A stretch of DNA of 40,235 bases from Halomonas lysinitropha (lineage in GTDB: Bacteria; Pseudomonadota; Gammaproteobacteria; Pseudomonadales; Halomonadaceae): the NCBI RefSeq assembly GCF_902500215.1, contig NZ_CABVOU010000047.1:1-40235 (forward strand), read 5' to 3'. The position numbers and the translations under genes are program-made. The notes under the pieces were generated by a model. That model worked only from the letters and a program-made list of their open reading frames with translations. It ran no database searches and was not told the DNA's origin. Of the stretch, positions 17,132-26,217 are shown one piece after another. Each line of letters starts with the position of its first letter. Position 1 is the first letter of the stretch.

Positions 17132-18859
17132 TTACCGCATCAGCCAGGAGAGCACCAGCAGCAGCAGCAGGATGCCCGCCACGCCCTGCCAGAAACGAGT
17201 CGACTCACGCGGCCTTTGCGTACTGCCTTCCGCCGAGTCCTGGCCCGGAATCCGCGGTGGGCGCAGCGCACGACGAAACTCCGACATGCGCCGGAAGCGC
17301 AGCGCGCGCTGAGGATCCAGTGCCCGACGCAAGGCATCGTCAAGGGCCACGGGCACTTCCGGGTTGAGGGTACGGGCACTGCGATAGGCCAGCTGCTCCA
17401 GATCGGTGTGGCTGCGCAGCCGGTTTGGCGCGAGCGAATAGGGCAAGTCGCCGGTGAGCAGCCAGTAGATGGTCGAGGCCAGGGAGTACTGATCACTGCG
17501 ACGGCCGACATCATCCTCCAGTGCATACTCCGGCGCACTGTGCTCGGTCAGCCCCAACTGGCGAATCACCTCCCTTGAGCGACGGTGACCATCCACGTCA
17601 CGCAGATGGCAGGCGCTGAAATCGGCCAGCACCACCTGGCCATGCGCATCGATCAGCACATTGTCGGGATGGATTCGCTGGTGCAGCAAGTCGCGATGGT
17701 GCAGGGCCTGCACCGCCTTGCCCAGCTGATTGGCAATGTCGAGGCGCTGCATGAGGCAGGCCTGAGGGTGGCGCCGTGCCCATTCGGCCAGCGTCTCGCC
17801 CTTGACGTAGGCCATGAGGTAGTAGAGGAAGCGCCGCGGCCTCGAGGGCTCCATGATCCGCACCACGAAGGGCGACTTGACGCGTTCGACCACCCACTGC
17901 TGCAGCAGGAAGTGCTCCAGATAGGCATTACGGCTGGAGAGCTCGGGACTCGGGGCCTTCATCACCATCTCGCGGCCGCTGTGCAGGTCGCGCACGTGGT
18001 AGACCCGCGACTGAGCCGTACGCGAGAGCACCGAGAGCACCTCGAGGCCGTCCAGACGATCGCCGGACGAGAGTTCGGGGGGAATCGGTAAGTCACCGTA
18101 GACCCGGCCGGGTCTATCCTCCGATGCTTCGGGAAGGGCATCGATGCGCACCAGCTGGAAACAGAACTGATCGCCGCCATACCCCCGCTCCTGAGCCCGT
18201 CCAGTGGCCGCCACGGCCAGCCGCTCGCAGGCGGCATCCAGGTCACTGGCATCCTCGCGGATCAGCCGTACATAATCCGAGGGCATCAGGGTGCCCTGCA
18301 CCGCCTGGGTGGTGAACAGGAAGAGATCTCCCTGCTTGAGCGGCATGCTGGCATAATCGATCTCCAGACCGCTGTCCATGCCCATGGCCCGGGAAGGATA
18401 GCGATAGCCGCCCAGATCGGTGACATGATCCCGGGAGAGCTGCTCGAACTCGGCACCGCGCAGGCGAAACACCAGGGTGTCGCCCATGTGGAAGAGATGG
18501 GCCTCACGCCCGCGATAAACCATGGCGGAGAGCGAGGAGACATAGCTGCCATCCGACATCTGACGATTCTGGCTGAAGCACCAGGCGTTCAGCGCTCTCA
18601 ACACGCGAGTCGCCGACGTCTTGACGTCCCAGTGGTCGGGGGTGGAGAAGTAATCGGCCAGAAACCCCTTCACACTGAGATCCCCGGCCTGCTTGGCCAG
18701 GTTGTTACGCAGCGTCGAGTCACTGATCAGGGCGCAGGCACCTTTCGCCGCAAGCAGGGGAGGCTCGGGAAACCGCACCGACATCGAGCTGCGATGTCGC
18801 CGCCGCTCGGGCGCCACGAAGGCCTGTCCGTAGCTCAGTGACAGTTGCACGGGTGTCAA
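17132..18859 (-). CDS. Tail-anchored PP2C-like/Ser-Thr kinase-like protein, probably catalytically degenerate
   Basis: 575 residues from a TTG at 18859 preceded by GAGGAGAG; the open frame continues to 18970 without such a site. Residues ~1-225 resemble PP2C phosphatases of the fused kinase/phosphatase family, but motif ADGV reads ISDST, GDSR reads GDTL and RDN reads GDQ. Residues ~265-535 are a protein-kinase fold with Lys301 (MVMKAP), DFS (Asp413), SAPEY and DVGRRSDQYSLAS. The catalytic-loop HRDLKPEN reads HQRIHPDN, with Arg395 where Asp is required. The spacing K301-R395-D413 (94, 18) equals K72-D166-D184 in PKA, so the alignment is secure. A single C-terminal helix (GVAGILLLLLVLSW) anchors it. 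A pseudokinase or pseudophosphatase role is inferred. It lies between the pfp and ppa genes. Confidence 0.85.
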   Translation of the reverse strand: MTPVQLSLSYGQAFVAPERRRHRSSMSVRFPEPPLLAAKGACALISDSTLRNNLAKQAGDLSVKGFLADYFSTPDHWDVKTSATRVLRALNAWCFSQNRQMSDGSYVSSLSAMVYRGREAHLFHMGDTLVFRLRGAEFEQLSRDHVTDLGGYRYPSRAMGMDSGLEIDYASMPLKQGDLFLFTTQAVQGTLMPSDYVRLIREDASDLDAACERLAVAATGRAQERGYGGDQFCFQLVRIDALPEASEDRPGRVYGDLPIPPELSSGDRLDGLEVLSVLSRTAQSRVYHVRDLHSGREMVMKAPSPELSSRNAYLEHFLLQQWVVERVKSPFVVRIMEPSRPRRFLYYLMAYVKGETLAEWARRHPQACLMQRLDIANQLGKAVQALHHRDLLHQRIHPDNVLIDAHGQVVLADFSACHLRDVDGHRRSREVIRQLGLTEHSAPEYALEDDVGRRSDQYSLASTIYWLLTGDLPYSLAPNRLRSHTDLEQLAYRSARTLNPEVPVALDDALRRALDPQRALRFRRMSEFRRALRPPRIPGQDSAEGSTQRPRESTRFWQGVAGILLLLLVLSWLMR

Positions 18860-18985
18860 GGCACTCTCCTCGCAATCGGGGCGATCTGCCGGCCGTTGAC
18901 CGGCACCTTCCATCGGATGCTCATGATACACCCTGACTAACCGACTGGCCCATCGACCAAAGGCCCGCATGCCACCTAAGGCCCA

Positions 18986-19015
18986 TTGGTAATCCCCGCC
19001 GCGGCTTCGTATAAT
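18986..19015 (+). promoter_or_regulatory. Sigma70 promoter of ppa
   Basis: TTGGTA (18986-18991), an 18-bp spacer, and a perfect TATAAT (19010-19015), about 64 bp before the ppa ATG. It is the best -10 match seen in the window, consistent with a highly expressed housekeeping gene. Confidence 0.7.
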
Positions 19016-19078
19016 TCGGCAAATTTTACGCCTGGCAGAAACGCCAAGCCCTTTGTTGCCAACCCAAGGAAAGCGACG

Positions 19079-19609
19079 ATGAACTTAGACAATATCCCCG
19101 CCGGCAAGGATCTCCCCAACGATATCTACGTGGCAATCGAGATCCCGGCCAACCATGTGCCGATCAAGTACGAGATCGACAAGGACATGGGGGCGCTGCT
19201 GGTCGACCGTTTCATGGCCACCCCGATGTTCTATCCGGCCAACTACGGCTTCATCCCGCATACCCTGGCCGACGACGGCGACGCCCTGGACGCCCTGGTG
19301 GTGACGCCCTACCCGGTCCAGGCCGGCGCCGTGATCCGCGCCCGCCCGGTGGGTATCCTCAACATGACCGACGAGGCCGGCGAGGATGCCAAACTGGTGT
19401 GCGTCCCGCACCCCAAGCTCTCCAGCCTCTATGACGATGTCCAGGAGGTTACCGATCTGCCCGAACTCCTGCGCCAGCAGATCGCTCACTTCTTCGAGAA
19501 CTACAAGGATCTCGAGAAGGGCAAGTGGGTCAAGGTGGAATCCTGGGAAGGCGCCGAGGCCGCTCGCAAGGCCATCGAAAAGGCTGTAATGGCCCTCGAG
19601 AAGGCCTGA
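19079..19609 (+). CDS. ppa: Inorganic pyrophosphatase (family I)
   Basis: Cytoplasmic Mg-dependent enzyme that hydrolyses PPi to phosphate and pulls biosynthetic reactions forward. From the ATG at 19079, with AAGGAAAG upstream, it has 176 residues, the E. coli length. Metal-binding segments are visible: [34 protein letters not shown] and EDAKLVCVP. The frame extends back to 18986 but that start overlaps the promoter. A hairpin follows the stop. Confidence 0.96.
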   Translation: MNLDNIPAGKDLPNDIYVAIEIPANHVPIKYEIDKDMGALLVDRFMATPMFYPANYGFIPHTLADDGDALDALVVTPYPVQAGAVIRARPVGILNMTDEAGEDAKLVCVPHPKLSSLYDDVQEVTDLPELLRQQIAHFFENYKDLEKGKWVKVESWEGAEAARKAIEKAVMALEKA

Positions 19610-19647
19610 GTCCAGGCCGGCCTGCCTCGGCCGATCGCCCGGCAAAG

Positions 19648-19677
19648 CAACGGGCCGCTCTCCGGGGCGGCCCGTTG
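19648..19677. terminator. Hairpin between converging ppa and DUF2333 genes
   Basis: Perfect 11-bp stem CAACGGGCCGC / GCGGCCCGTTG with an 8-nt loop (19659-19666). There is no T-run on either side, so intrinsic termination is uncertain, but the position between convergent genes fits a bidirectional transcription barrier. Confidence 0.5.
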
Positions 19678-19699
19678 ACGTTAGGGGATATCTCCCCCC

Positions 19700-20875
19700 T
19701 CAGTTCGCCGACGGCTCGGCCTCAGAAGGGGCGGCATCGTCGGCGACGCCCTCCCCGCTCAGAGGTGGCATCTCGCTCTCGCGCTCCTCTGCAGACACTT
19801 CTTCGGCGGCACCCTCGCTGCGCTCCACCTCTACCACCGACGGCTCGCTGGCCGTGGGTGCCGGGGTGGGCGTCACCTCGGCCAGGCCCTCGGCAACCTC
19901 CCGCGCCAGATCCCGGGCCCGCACCACGTGGTTGGCCAGTACCAGCGAATGGTTGGCGAAGATGCCGAAGCCCGAACCGTTGAGCACCAGCGGGCTCCAC
20001 AGCCGGCGCTGGCTGCGCTCGAGTTCGGTCACCAACAGCTCCCAGCGCTCGGTAACGCCGGCCGAGCCCAGTACATCGGCCTGGTCACGCCGTACCGCCT
20101 TGAGCAGATGCATCAGAGCCCAGGCCTGGCCGCGAGCCTCGAAGAAGACGTTGTCGACCCGATACCAGGGCGTGCGTGCCGGTAGGGCGCCGGTGTCGAT
20201 ATCCAGGTCGCGCAGCTCATCGCGGCTGCCGATGCTCGCCGAGAGCCGCAGGCCCAACTCGTCCAGCGACTCAGTCACCGCCTCGAGCCAGGCGGCGAGG
20301 CCCTGCCCTTGGTCACCGAAGGCAGCATCACCGCCCTCCCCGAGCGAATCGAGGTAGCCTCCCAGCTCTTGCAGGGCCTGCTCCAGACGCCTCTCGGTGC
20401 CGGGAAAGAGCCAGTCGCGACTGTCGGCCATCAGGCGCTCCTGCACGGCCTCAAGCGCCGGAACCGATGCCTGCTCCATGGCCGGCAGTGACTCCGAGAG
20501 CCGACGGGCCTGAATGAGCACGCCCAGTTCCCAGGCAGGCATGTTGTCGAGCCAGAGTCCGGGTGGGGCGACATCGTTGCGCAGATATCCGCCCGGTTTC
20601 TCGAGGAGGGTCTCGATCAGGGTCATGAGGGCGGCAGTGGTCACGGCCCCACGAGCCGCCGTACTGCCCGACCCGGTACCACGCTGCTCGGAGACGGCCT
20701 GCTCCACGTCGAAGCTTCTCGGCGCTTGGCTCCACCAGATTCCCAGCCCCAGGCAAACCACCAGGTAGATCGCCAGCAGTACCAGCAATGGCTTCCAGAT
20801 CCAGCCATATTCAGGACGCTCGAGTACCTCGGTCCGGCTGCGGCGCCTGGCGGCACCCTTTTGCGTCAACGCCAT
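19700..20875 (-). CDS. DUF2333-family membrane-anchored protein
   Basis: Protein of unknown function, 391 residues from the ATG at 20875 with AAGGAAA 8 bp upstream; a start 12 codons earlier is possible. A basic N-terminus precedes a single membrane helix (WKPLLVLLAIYLVVCLGLGIWW). A long periplasmic part follows, with the segment TPWYRVDNVFFEARGQAWAL, which I recognise as the DUF2333 hallmark. The last ~60 residues are acidic, rich in Glu, Ala, Pro and Ser, and probably disordered. It diverges from dsbD, but nothing shows a functional link. Confidence 0.8.
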   Translation of the reverse strand: MALTQKGAARRRSRTEVLERPEYGWIWKPLLVLLAIYLVVCLGLGIWWSQAPRSFDVEQAVSEQRGTGSGSTAARGAVTTAALMTLIETLLEKPGGYLRNDVAPPGLWLDNMPAWELGVLIQARRLSESLPAMEQASVPALEAVQERLMADSRDWLFPGTERRLEQALQELGGYLDSLGEGGDAAFGDQGQGLAAWLEAVTESLDELGLRLSASIGSRDELRDLDIDTGALPARTPWYRVDNVFFEARGQAWALMHLLKAVRRDQADVLGSAGVTERWELLVTELERSQRRLWSPLVLNGSGFGIFANHSLVLANHVVRARDLAREVAEGLAEVTPTPAPTASEPSVVEVERSEGAAEEVSAEERESEMPPLSGEGVADDAAPSEAEPSAN

Positions 20876-21084
20876 GATCAGGTTTCCTTGGTGATGAAAA
20901 GCTACCGGCAACGCGACAATACGGCGCAGCCTCCCGAATGGGCTACCATCTACAGCCCCCTGCTACTGCGATATCCTAGCAGGACCTTGGCCTCGACGCC
21001 GATGGACGGGAACCCGGCCTCGCGAAACGGGGTCCAACCCGCGCCGTATCCTCAACCAACGTTCTCCGCCATCAAGGAAGTGCT

Positions 21085-22959
21085 GTGCCGATCGTCCTGC
21101 GACTCGCCCTGCTGATCACGCTGCTGTTGCCGCTTGGGGCCCAGGCCCAGTGGTTCTCCCAGAATGACGACGAGGCCTTCCTGCCCGTCCTGGAGGCCTT
21201 CCAGCCCAGCGCCTGGCACGATGGCGAGAGCCTCTATGTAGGGGTCGAGAACGCCGAAGGCTACTACCTGTATCGGCACCAGTTTGCGATCGAGACGACC
21301 GTGGACGGCCTTGAACTGGGTGACCCTGAACTCCCGCCAGGACTGGCCAAGAGCGATGAGTTCCTGGGCGACGTCAACGTCTTCTATGACAGCGTGGTCT
21401 TCGAGGTACCCCTCGAGCCGGGCCACCAGGGCCCGCTGGACGTCACCCTGACCTTCCAGGGGTGTGCCGACGCTGGCCTCTGCTACCCACCGGAGCGGGT
21501 CGAACTGACCGCCCCCGAGGGCGAGGCACCCGCGGTCTTCGCCGGCTGGACGACATCCGGCAACACGGTGTCTGCCGCCAACGAAACCTCCGGACGTGAT
21601 GATGCCGCGACCGGCGGCGATGTCACAGGCGGCCCTCCCCAGAGCGAGGATGGCCGCTTCCGCGCACTGATGGCCAGCGCCAGCCTGCCGCTGGTGCTCG
21701 GGCTCTTCTTCCTCGCCGGCCTGGGGCTGACCTTCACGCCCTGCGTGCTGCCCATGGTGCCGATCCTCTCCTCGATCATTGTCGGCCAGCACCCGACCCG
21801 ACCCCGGGCCTTCGTTCTCTCGGCCAGCTACGTGGGCGGGATGGCACTCACCTATGCCGCCGTGGGGATACTGATGGGCTTGTTCGGGGCGGGCCTCAAC
21901 CTCCAGGCCCGCCTGCAGTCGGCCCCGGTACTGATCACCTTCGCCGTTCTCTTCACCCTCTTCGCCCTGGCCATGTTCGGCGCCTTCGACCTGCGCTTCT
22001 CATCCAGGCTGGCCGGCCGCATCGACGGCTGGCAGGCCCGCGCCCAGCGCAGCGGCCCCGCCGGCCTGGCCCTGGCCGGGGCGCTGTCGGTGCTGGTGGT
22101 CTCGCCCTGCGTCTCGGCGCCGCTGGCCGGTGCCCTGGTGTTCATCTCCACCACCGGCGATGCGCTGATGGGCGGGGCGGCGCTCTTCGCCCTGGCCCTG
22201 GGCATGGGCGTGCCGCTGCTGCTGGTGGGTACCTTCGGCACCACCCTGCTGCCTCGCTCGGGCGCCTGGATGACCGGCGTCAAGGCCGCCTTCGGCATCC
22301 TGCTGCTGGGGGTCGCCATCTGGCTGGTGGAGCGACTGCTGCCCGGCAGCATCTCACTGCTGCTCTGGGCCGGCCTGGCCATCGGTACCGCCCTGGCGCT
22401 GGGAGCACTGAACGTCAATCAGGCCCAGGGCTGGCCACGAGTCCGTCAGGCGGCGGGCCTGGTGCTGCTGGTGTGGGGTATCGCCCTGGTGATCGGCGCC
22501 TCCCGCGGCGGAGATGACCCGCTGCGACCCCTGGCGCCCGCCAACTCCGTGGCCGGCGCGGCGTCCGCCGAGACAAGCGGCACGGCGCAGACGATCACCA
22601 CCGTGGGAGACCTCGACGCCCTGCAGGCCTCGCTGGCCAAGAGCGACGCACCCGCTTTCGTCAACTTTACGGCGGACTGGTGCATCTCCTGCAAGGTGAT
22701 GGAGCGCGAGGTCTACCCGGCGCCCGAGGTGGCAGGCCAGCTGGCCAGCTTCCGGCGCATCAACGTCGATGTCACCGACAGCGGCGCCACCACCCGCGAG
22801 GTGCTGGACCACTTCCAGCTATTCGGTCCGCCCAGCCTGCTGTTCTTCGACGGCAGCGAGGAACTTCGAGACGCCCGCGTGCAAGGCGAGGTGAATGCCC
22901 CGGAGTTGGCCAGCCATCTGGAGGGTGTGCTGGACTGGCTGGAAAGCCGGCAAGGTTGA
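21085..22959 (+). CDS. dsbD: Thiol:disulfide interchange protein DsbD
   Basis: Moves electrons from cytoplasmic thioredoxin across the inner membrane to periplasmic DsbC, DsbG and cytochrome-maturation proteins. The protein has 624 residues from a GTG at 21085 with AAGGAAG upstream. A signal peptide ends near GAQAQ. The N-terminal domain has the Cys127/Cys133 pair (GCADAGLC). Eight hydrophobic segments follow, with Cys220 in FTPCVLPM and Cys342 in VSPCVSAP. The thioredoxin-like C-terminal domain has WCISC (Cys533/Cys536). All six redox cysteines are present. The usual cutA neighbour is absent. Confidence 0.95.
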   Translation: MPIVLRLALLITLLLPLGAQAQWFSQNDDEAFLPVLEAFQPSAWHDGESLYVGVENAEGYYLYRHQFAIETTVDGLELGDPELPPGLAKSDEFLGDVNVFYDSVVFEVPLEPGHQGPLDVTLTFQGCADAGLCYPPERVELTAPEGEAPAVFAGWTTSGNTVSAANETSGRDDAATGGDVTGGPPQSEDGRFRALMASASLPLVLGLFFLAGLGLTFTPCVLPMVPILSSIIVGQHPTRPRAFVLSASYVGGMALTYAAVGILMGLFGAGLNLQARLQSAPVLITFAVLFTLFALAMFGAFDLRFSSRLAGRIDGWQARAQRSGPAGLALAGALSVLVVSPCVSAPLAGALVFISTTGDALMGGAALFALALGMGVPLLLVGTFGTTLLPRSGAWMTGVKAAFGILLLGVAIWLVERLLPGSISLLLWAGLAIGTALALGALNVNQAQGWPRVRQAAGLVLLVWGIALVIGASRGGDDPLRPLAPANSVAGAASAETSGTAQTITTVGDLDALQASLAKSDAPAFVNFTADWCISCKVMEREVYPAPEVAGQLASFRRINVDVTDSGATTREVLDHFQLFGPPSLLFFDGSEELRDARVQGEVNAPELASHLEGVLDWLESRQG

Positions 22960-23163
22960 CCCCGAGCAGCACCGACCGCCAGCCTCGAACAGTGTTCCTG
23001 CATGGCTGGACATTCATGAGGATTTTCGGCAAACTCCGGCCTAATTGCTCTTTCATGGGCGATAGATACCTCAAGACACGCCATCTTGCTGCGATCTATT
23101 GCAAGTTGGCCGGGGTTGACAGCACCCCGGATCACTCCCAACCCCACCGGCCGAGACAACGTC

Positions 23164-23622
23164 ATGGATATCCGCAAGGTCAAGAAGCTGATTGAGCTGC
23201 TCGAAGAGTCGAATATCAGCGAGATCGAGATCCAGGAAGGGGAAGAGTCGGTTCGTATCAGCCGCCACCCCGACGGCACGAACTGGCAACCTCCGATGCA
23301 TCAGCCCCAGGCTGCACCGGCAGCACCGCCTTCCCAGACACCATCTCCGTCAGATGAGCCCGCCGCGGATGCCGCACCGGCCTTCAAGGGCCAAACCGTG
23401 AACTCGCCGATGGTCGGCACCTTCTACCGCTCTCCGGCACCCGGCTCCAAGGCTTTCGTCGAGATCGGATCGAGCGTCAAGAAGGGCGAGACCATCTGCA
23501 TCGTCGAAGCGATGAAGATGATGAACCAGATCGAGGCCGATCGAGACGGCGTGATCGAGGCCTTTCTTGTCGATGACGGCGAACCCGTCGAGTTCGACCA
23601 GCCGCTGCTCGTCATCGTTTGA
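23164..23622 (+). CDS. accB: Biotin carboxyl carrier protein of acetyl-CoA carboxylase
   Basis: Carries the biotin arm between the biotin carboxylase and carboxyltransferase in the first step of fatty-acid synthesis. 152 residues from the ATG at 23164 ([20 protein letters not shown]). A Pro/Ala-rich linker separates this from the biotinyl domain, where [12 protein letters not shown] places the biotinylated Lys at about 118. The frame opens upstream to 23086, but MDIRKVKKL is the conserved N-terminus. No strong ribosome site is seen. The 204 bp after dsbD contain TTGACA (23116) but no matching -10. It is followed by accC after 42 bp. Biotin supply comes from the bio operon in the same window. 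Confidence 0.95.
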   Translation: MDIRKVKKLIELLEESNISEIEIQEGEESVRISRHPDGTNWQPPMHQPQAAPAAPPSQTPSPSDEPAADAAPAFKGQTVNSPMVGTFYRSPAPGSKAFVEIGSSVKKGETICIVEAMKMMNQIEADRDGVIEAFLVDDGEPVEFDQPLLVIV

Positions 23623-23664
23623 CGCCCATCTGTCTTCATTATTCACCAAACTGGCGGATTCCTT

Positions 23665-25005
23665 ATGCTGGACAAGGTCCTCATCGCCAATCGCGGCGAG
23701 ATTGCCCTGCGCATCCTGCGCGCCTGCAAGGAGCTGGGCATCAAGACGGTGGCGGTCCACTCCACGGCCGACCGCGAGCTGATGCACGTACGCCTGGCTG
23801 ACGAGGCCGTGTGCATCGGTCCGGCCTCCTCGGCAAACTCCTATCTGAACATACCGTCGCTGATCAGCGCCGCGGAAGTCACCGATTCCAGCGCCATCCA
23901 CCCCGGCTATGGCTTCCTCTCCGAGAACGCCAACTTCGCCGAGCAGGTCGAACGTTCAGGCTTCACCTTCATCGGCCCCCGCGCCGAGACCATCCGCCTG
24001 ATGGGCGACAAGGTCAGCGCCATCGAGTCGATGAAGAAGGCCGGTGTACCGACGGTGCCCGGCTCCGACGGCCCCTTGGATGACGATGAGGGCGACACCC
24101 TCGCCGTGGCTCGCCGTATCGGCTACCCGGTCATCATCAAGGCCGCTGCCGGGGGCGGCGGCCGCGGCATGCGCGTGGTGCATACCGAGGCCCACCTGCT
24201 GTCTGCGGTCAACGTCACCCGCACCGAGGCCTACTCCTCCTTCGGCGACGGCACCGTCTACATGGAGAAGTACCTCGAGAATCCGCGCCACGTGGAAGTC
24301 CAGGTGCTGGCTGATGGCCAGGGCAATGCCATCCACCTCTTCGATCGCGACTGCTCCCTGCAGCGACGTCACCAGAAGGTGATCGAGGAAGCCCCTGCCC
24401 CGGGGATCGACGAGACCGCCCGCGCCGAGGTGCTCGAGGCGTGCCGGGAGGCGTGCGTCACTATCGGCTACCGTGGCGCCGGCACCTTCGAGTTCCTCTA
24501 CGAGGACGGCCAGTTCTTCTTCATCGAGATGAATACCCGTGTCCAGGTGGAGCACCCGGTCACCGAGATGGTCACCGGCGTGGATATCGTCCGCGAGCAG
24601 CTGCGCATCGCCTCAGGCCTGCCGCTGTCGGTCCGCCAGGAGGACGTCAAGCTCGCCGGTCACTCCTTCGAGTGCCGCATCAACGCCGAGGATGCCCGTA
24701 CCTTCATGCCCTCTCCGGGCAAGGTGACGCTCTACCATCCGCCCGGCGGGCTCGGCGTGCGCATGGATTCCCACGTCTACACGGGCTATACCGTGCCGCC
24801 CCACTACGACTCGCTGATCGGCAAGCTGATCACCTGGGGCGTGGACCGGGAGACGGCACTGATCCGCATGCGCAACGCCCTGGACGAGCTCCTGGTGGAG
24901 GGCATCAAGACCAACACCGACCTGCACAAGGACCTGGTGCGCGACGGCTACTTCCAGCAGGGCGGCGTCAATATCCACTACCTAGAGAAGAAGCTGGGGC
25001 TGTAG
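23665..25005 (+). CDS. accC: Biotin carboxylase subunit of acetyl-CoA carboxylase
   Basis: ATP-dependent carboxylation of BCCP-bound biotin. 446 residues, the normal AccC length. Recognised from [35 protein letters not shown], the ATP-grasp glycine loop [29 protein letters not shown] and [16 protein letters not shown]. Cotranscription with accB is expected from the 42-bp spacing. Confidence 0.97.
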   Translation: MLDKVLIANRGEIALRILRACKELGIKTVAVHSTADRELMHVRLADEAVCIGPASSANSYLNIPSLISAAEVTDSSAIHPGYGFLSENANFAEQVERSGFTFIGPRAETIRLMGDKVSAIESMKKAGVPTVPGSDGPLDDDEGDTLAVARRIGYPVIIKAAAGGGGRGMRVVHTEAHLLSAVNVTRTEAYSSFGDGTVYMEKYLENPRHVEVQVLADGQGNAIHLFDRDCSLQRRHQKVIEEAPAPGIDETARAEVLEACREACVTIGYRGAGTFEFLYEDGQFFFIEMNTRVQVEHPVTEMVTGVDIVREQLRIASGLPLSVRQEDVKLAGHSFECRINAEDARTFMPSPGKVTLYHPPGGLGVRMDSHVYTGYTVPPHYDSLIGKLITWGVDRETALIRMRNALDELLVEGIKTNTDLHKDLVRDGYFQQGGVNIHYLEKKLGL

Positions 25006-25060
25006 CCTCAACGCACGCGGTATCTCCCGAACGCCTCTCCTGTGCCAGCAGCGAGGGGCG

Positions 25061-25154
25061 CCGGGGACAGGCTTGGAGGGGGTCCTACGCCAGGGATGGC
25101 GTCGGTAGCGCCCAGGGAAGGGTTCACAGCGCCCCCGAACAAACCTGTCGCCGG
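25061..25154. repeat. 94-bp intergenic element with terminal inverted repeats
   Basis: Ends are CCGGGGACAGG (25061-25071) and CCTGTCGCCGG (25144-25154), inverted repeats matching at 10 of 11 positions. Just inside, GGGGG (25078-25082) faces CCCCC (25132-25136), and the centre holds ACGCC-AGGGAT-GGCGT (25087-25102). The whole can fold as one branched hairpin. It resembles an interspersed intergenic repeat unit of the BIME/MITE kind; only one copy is seen in this window. It sits between accC and prmA. Confidence 0.55.
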
Positions 25155-25226
25155 ATCAGCCCCGAGCCACCTGCACATTCCACCAGACCCCGCCCTTACT
25201 TCCTAACCGACTATTACGGACGCCCC

Positions 25227-26135
25227 ATGCCCTGGCTGCAACTGAAGGCCCGCATCGCTCCCGAGCACGCCGAGCTCCTCGAGGAGCTGCTGCTCGCTGA
25301 AGGCGCTACCGCCATCACCCTCCAGGATGCCTTCGACGACCCGGTCTTCGAGCCGGAGCGAGGCACCACCCCCCTGTGGGACGAGACGGTGCTCACCGGC
25401 CTCTACGACGACCTGGAGGGCATTGATGCGATGCTCGACCGGGTGCGCCAGGCCTGGGCCGCCGAGTTCCCCGAGGAGCCCTGCCCCGAGGTCGAGGTCG
25501 AGCTGCTCGCCGATCGCGACTGGGAGCGCGAGTGGATGGACGACTTCCATCCCCTGCGCATGGGCGAGCGGCTGTGGATCGTGCCCAGTTGGCACGCTCC
25601 GCCGGAGCCCGACGCCGTCAACCTACACCTGGACCCGGGACTGGCCTTCGGTACCGGCACCCACCCCACCACGGCACTTTGCCTGGCCTGGCTCGATGGC
25701 CTGGCGGTGGCCCACGATCTCCAGGGTCTGGAGGTGCTCGATGTGGGCTGCGGCTCGGGCATCCTGGCCATCGCCGCTCTCAAGCTCGGGGCACGGCAAG
25801 CCACCGGCACCGACATCGACCCCCAGGCGCTCCAGGCCAGCCGCGACAACGCCCGGCGCAACGACGTGGCCGAGGCCGACTTGCGGCTCTGCTATCCCGA
25901 GCAGCTCGAGGCAGGCGAATTCCCGCTGGTGGTCGCCAACATTCTCGCCGGCCCCCTGGTGGAACTGGCCGACGAGATCGCCGGCCGCGTGGCGCCAGGG
26001 GGCCACCTGGCCCTCTCGGGCATACTCGAGGGCCAGGCCGGGGAAGTACTGGATGCCTATCGTGGACGGGGTCTGGTCATGGACGAGCCGGAGATCCGCG
26101 AAGGCTGGGTTCGACTTTCCGGGCGCCGCCCCTGA
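25227..26135 (+). CDS. prmA: Ribosomal protein L11 methyltransferase
   Basis: SAM-dependent enzyme that trimethylates ribosomal protein L11. 302 residues from the ATG at 25227 (MPWLQLKARIAPEHAELLEE), matching the family N-terminus; the open frame runs much further upstream only because the region lacks stops. The C-terminal Rossmann domain has LDVGCGSGILAIAALKLGA as SAM loop and VVANILAGPLVELA as the NxxxxP-type substrate motif. The FGTGTHPTT segment is also diagnostic. Confidence 0.96.
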   Translation: MPWLQLKARIAPEHAELLEELLLAEGATAITLQDAFDDPVFEPERGTTPLWDETVLTGLYDDLEGIDAMLDRVRQAWAAEFPEEPCPEVEVELLADRDWEREWMDDFHPLRMGERLWIVPSWHAPPEPDAVNLHLDPGLAFGTGTHPTTALCLAWLDGLAVAHDLQGLEVLDVGCGSGILAIAALKLGARQATGTDIDPQALQASRDNARRNDVAEADLRLCYPEQLEAGEFPLVVANILAGPLVELADEIAGRVAPGGHLALSGILEGQAGEVLDAYRGRGLVMDEPEIREGWVRLSGRRP

Positions 26136-26158
26136 CAGGCATTCGCCTTGAGCAGCGG

Positions 26159-26187
26159 TTCACCAACGCCGGCCGGGGGCGTATGAT
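26159..26187 (+). promoter_or_regulatory. Probable promoter of dusB-fis
   Basis: TTCACC (26159-26164), a 17-bp spacer and TATGAT (26182-26187), about 30 bp before the dusB ATG. It lies in the gap after prmA, so dusB-fis probably has its own promoter. Confidence 0.5.
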
Positions 26188-26217
26188 ATGCAACCCCTGA
26201 CACCAGCGGCCCCGACC

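Noticed and set aside
23116..23121. TTGACA as -35 box for accB
   Set aside because: No acceptable -10 sequence at 15-19 bp spacing.
25006..25226. Small gene between accC and prmA
   Set aside because: The frame upstream of prmA is open but lacks a credible start and codon pattern; the region is explained by the structured element.
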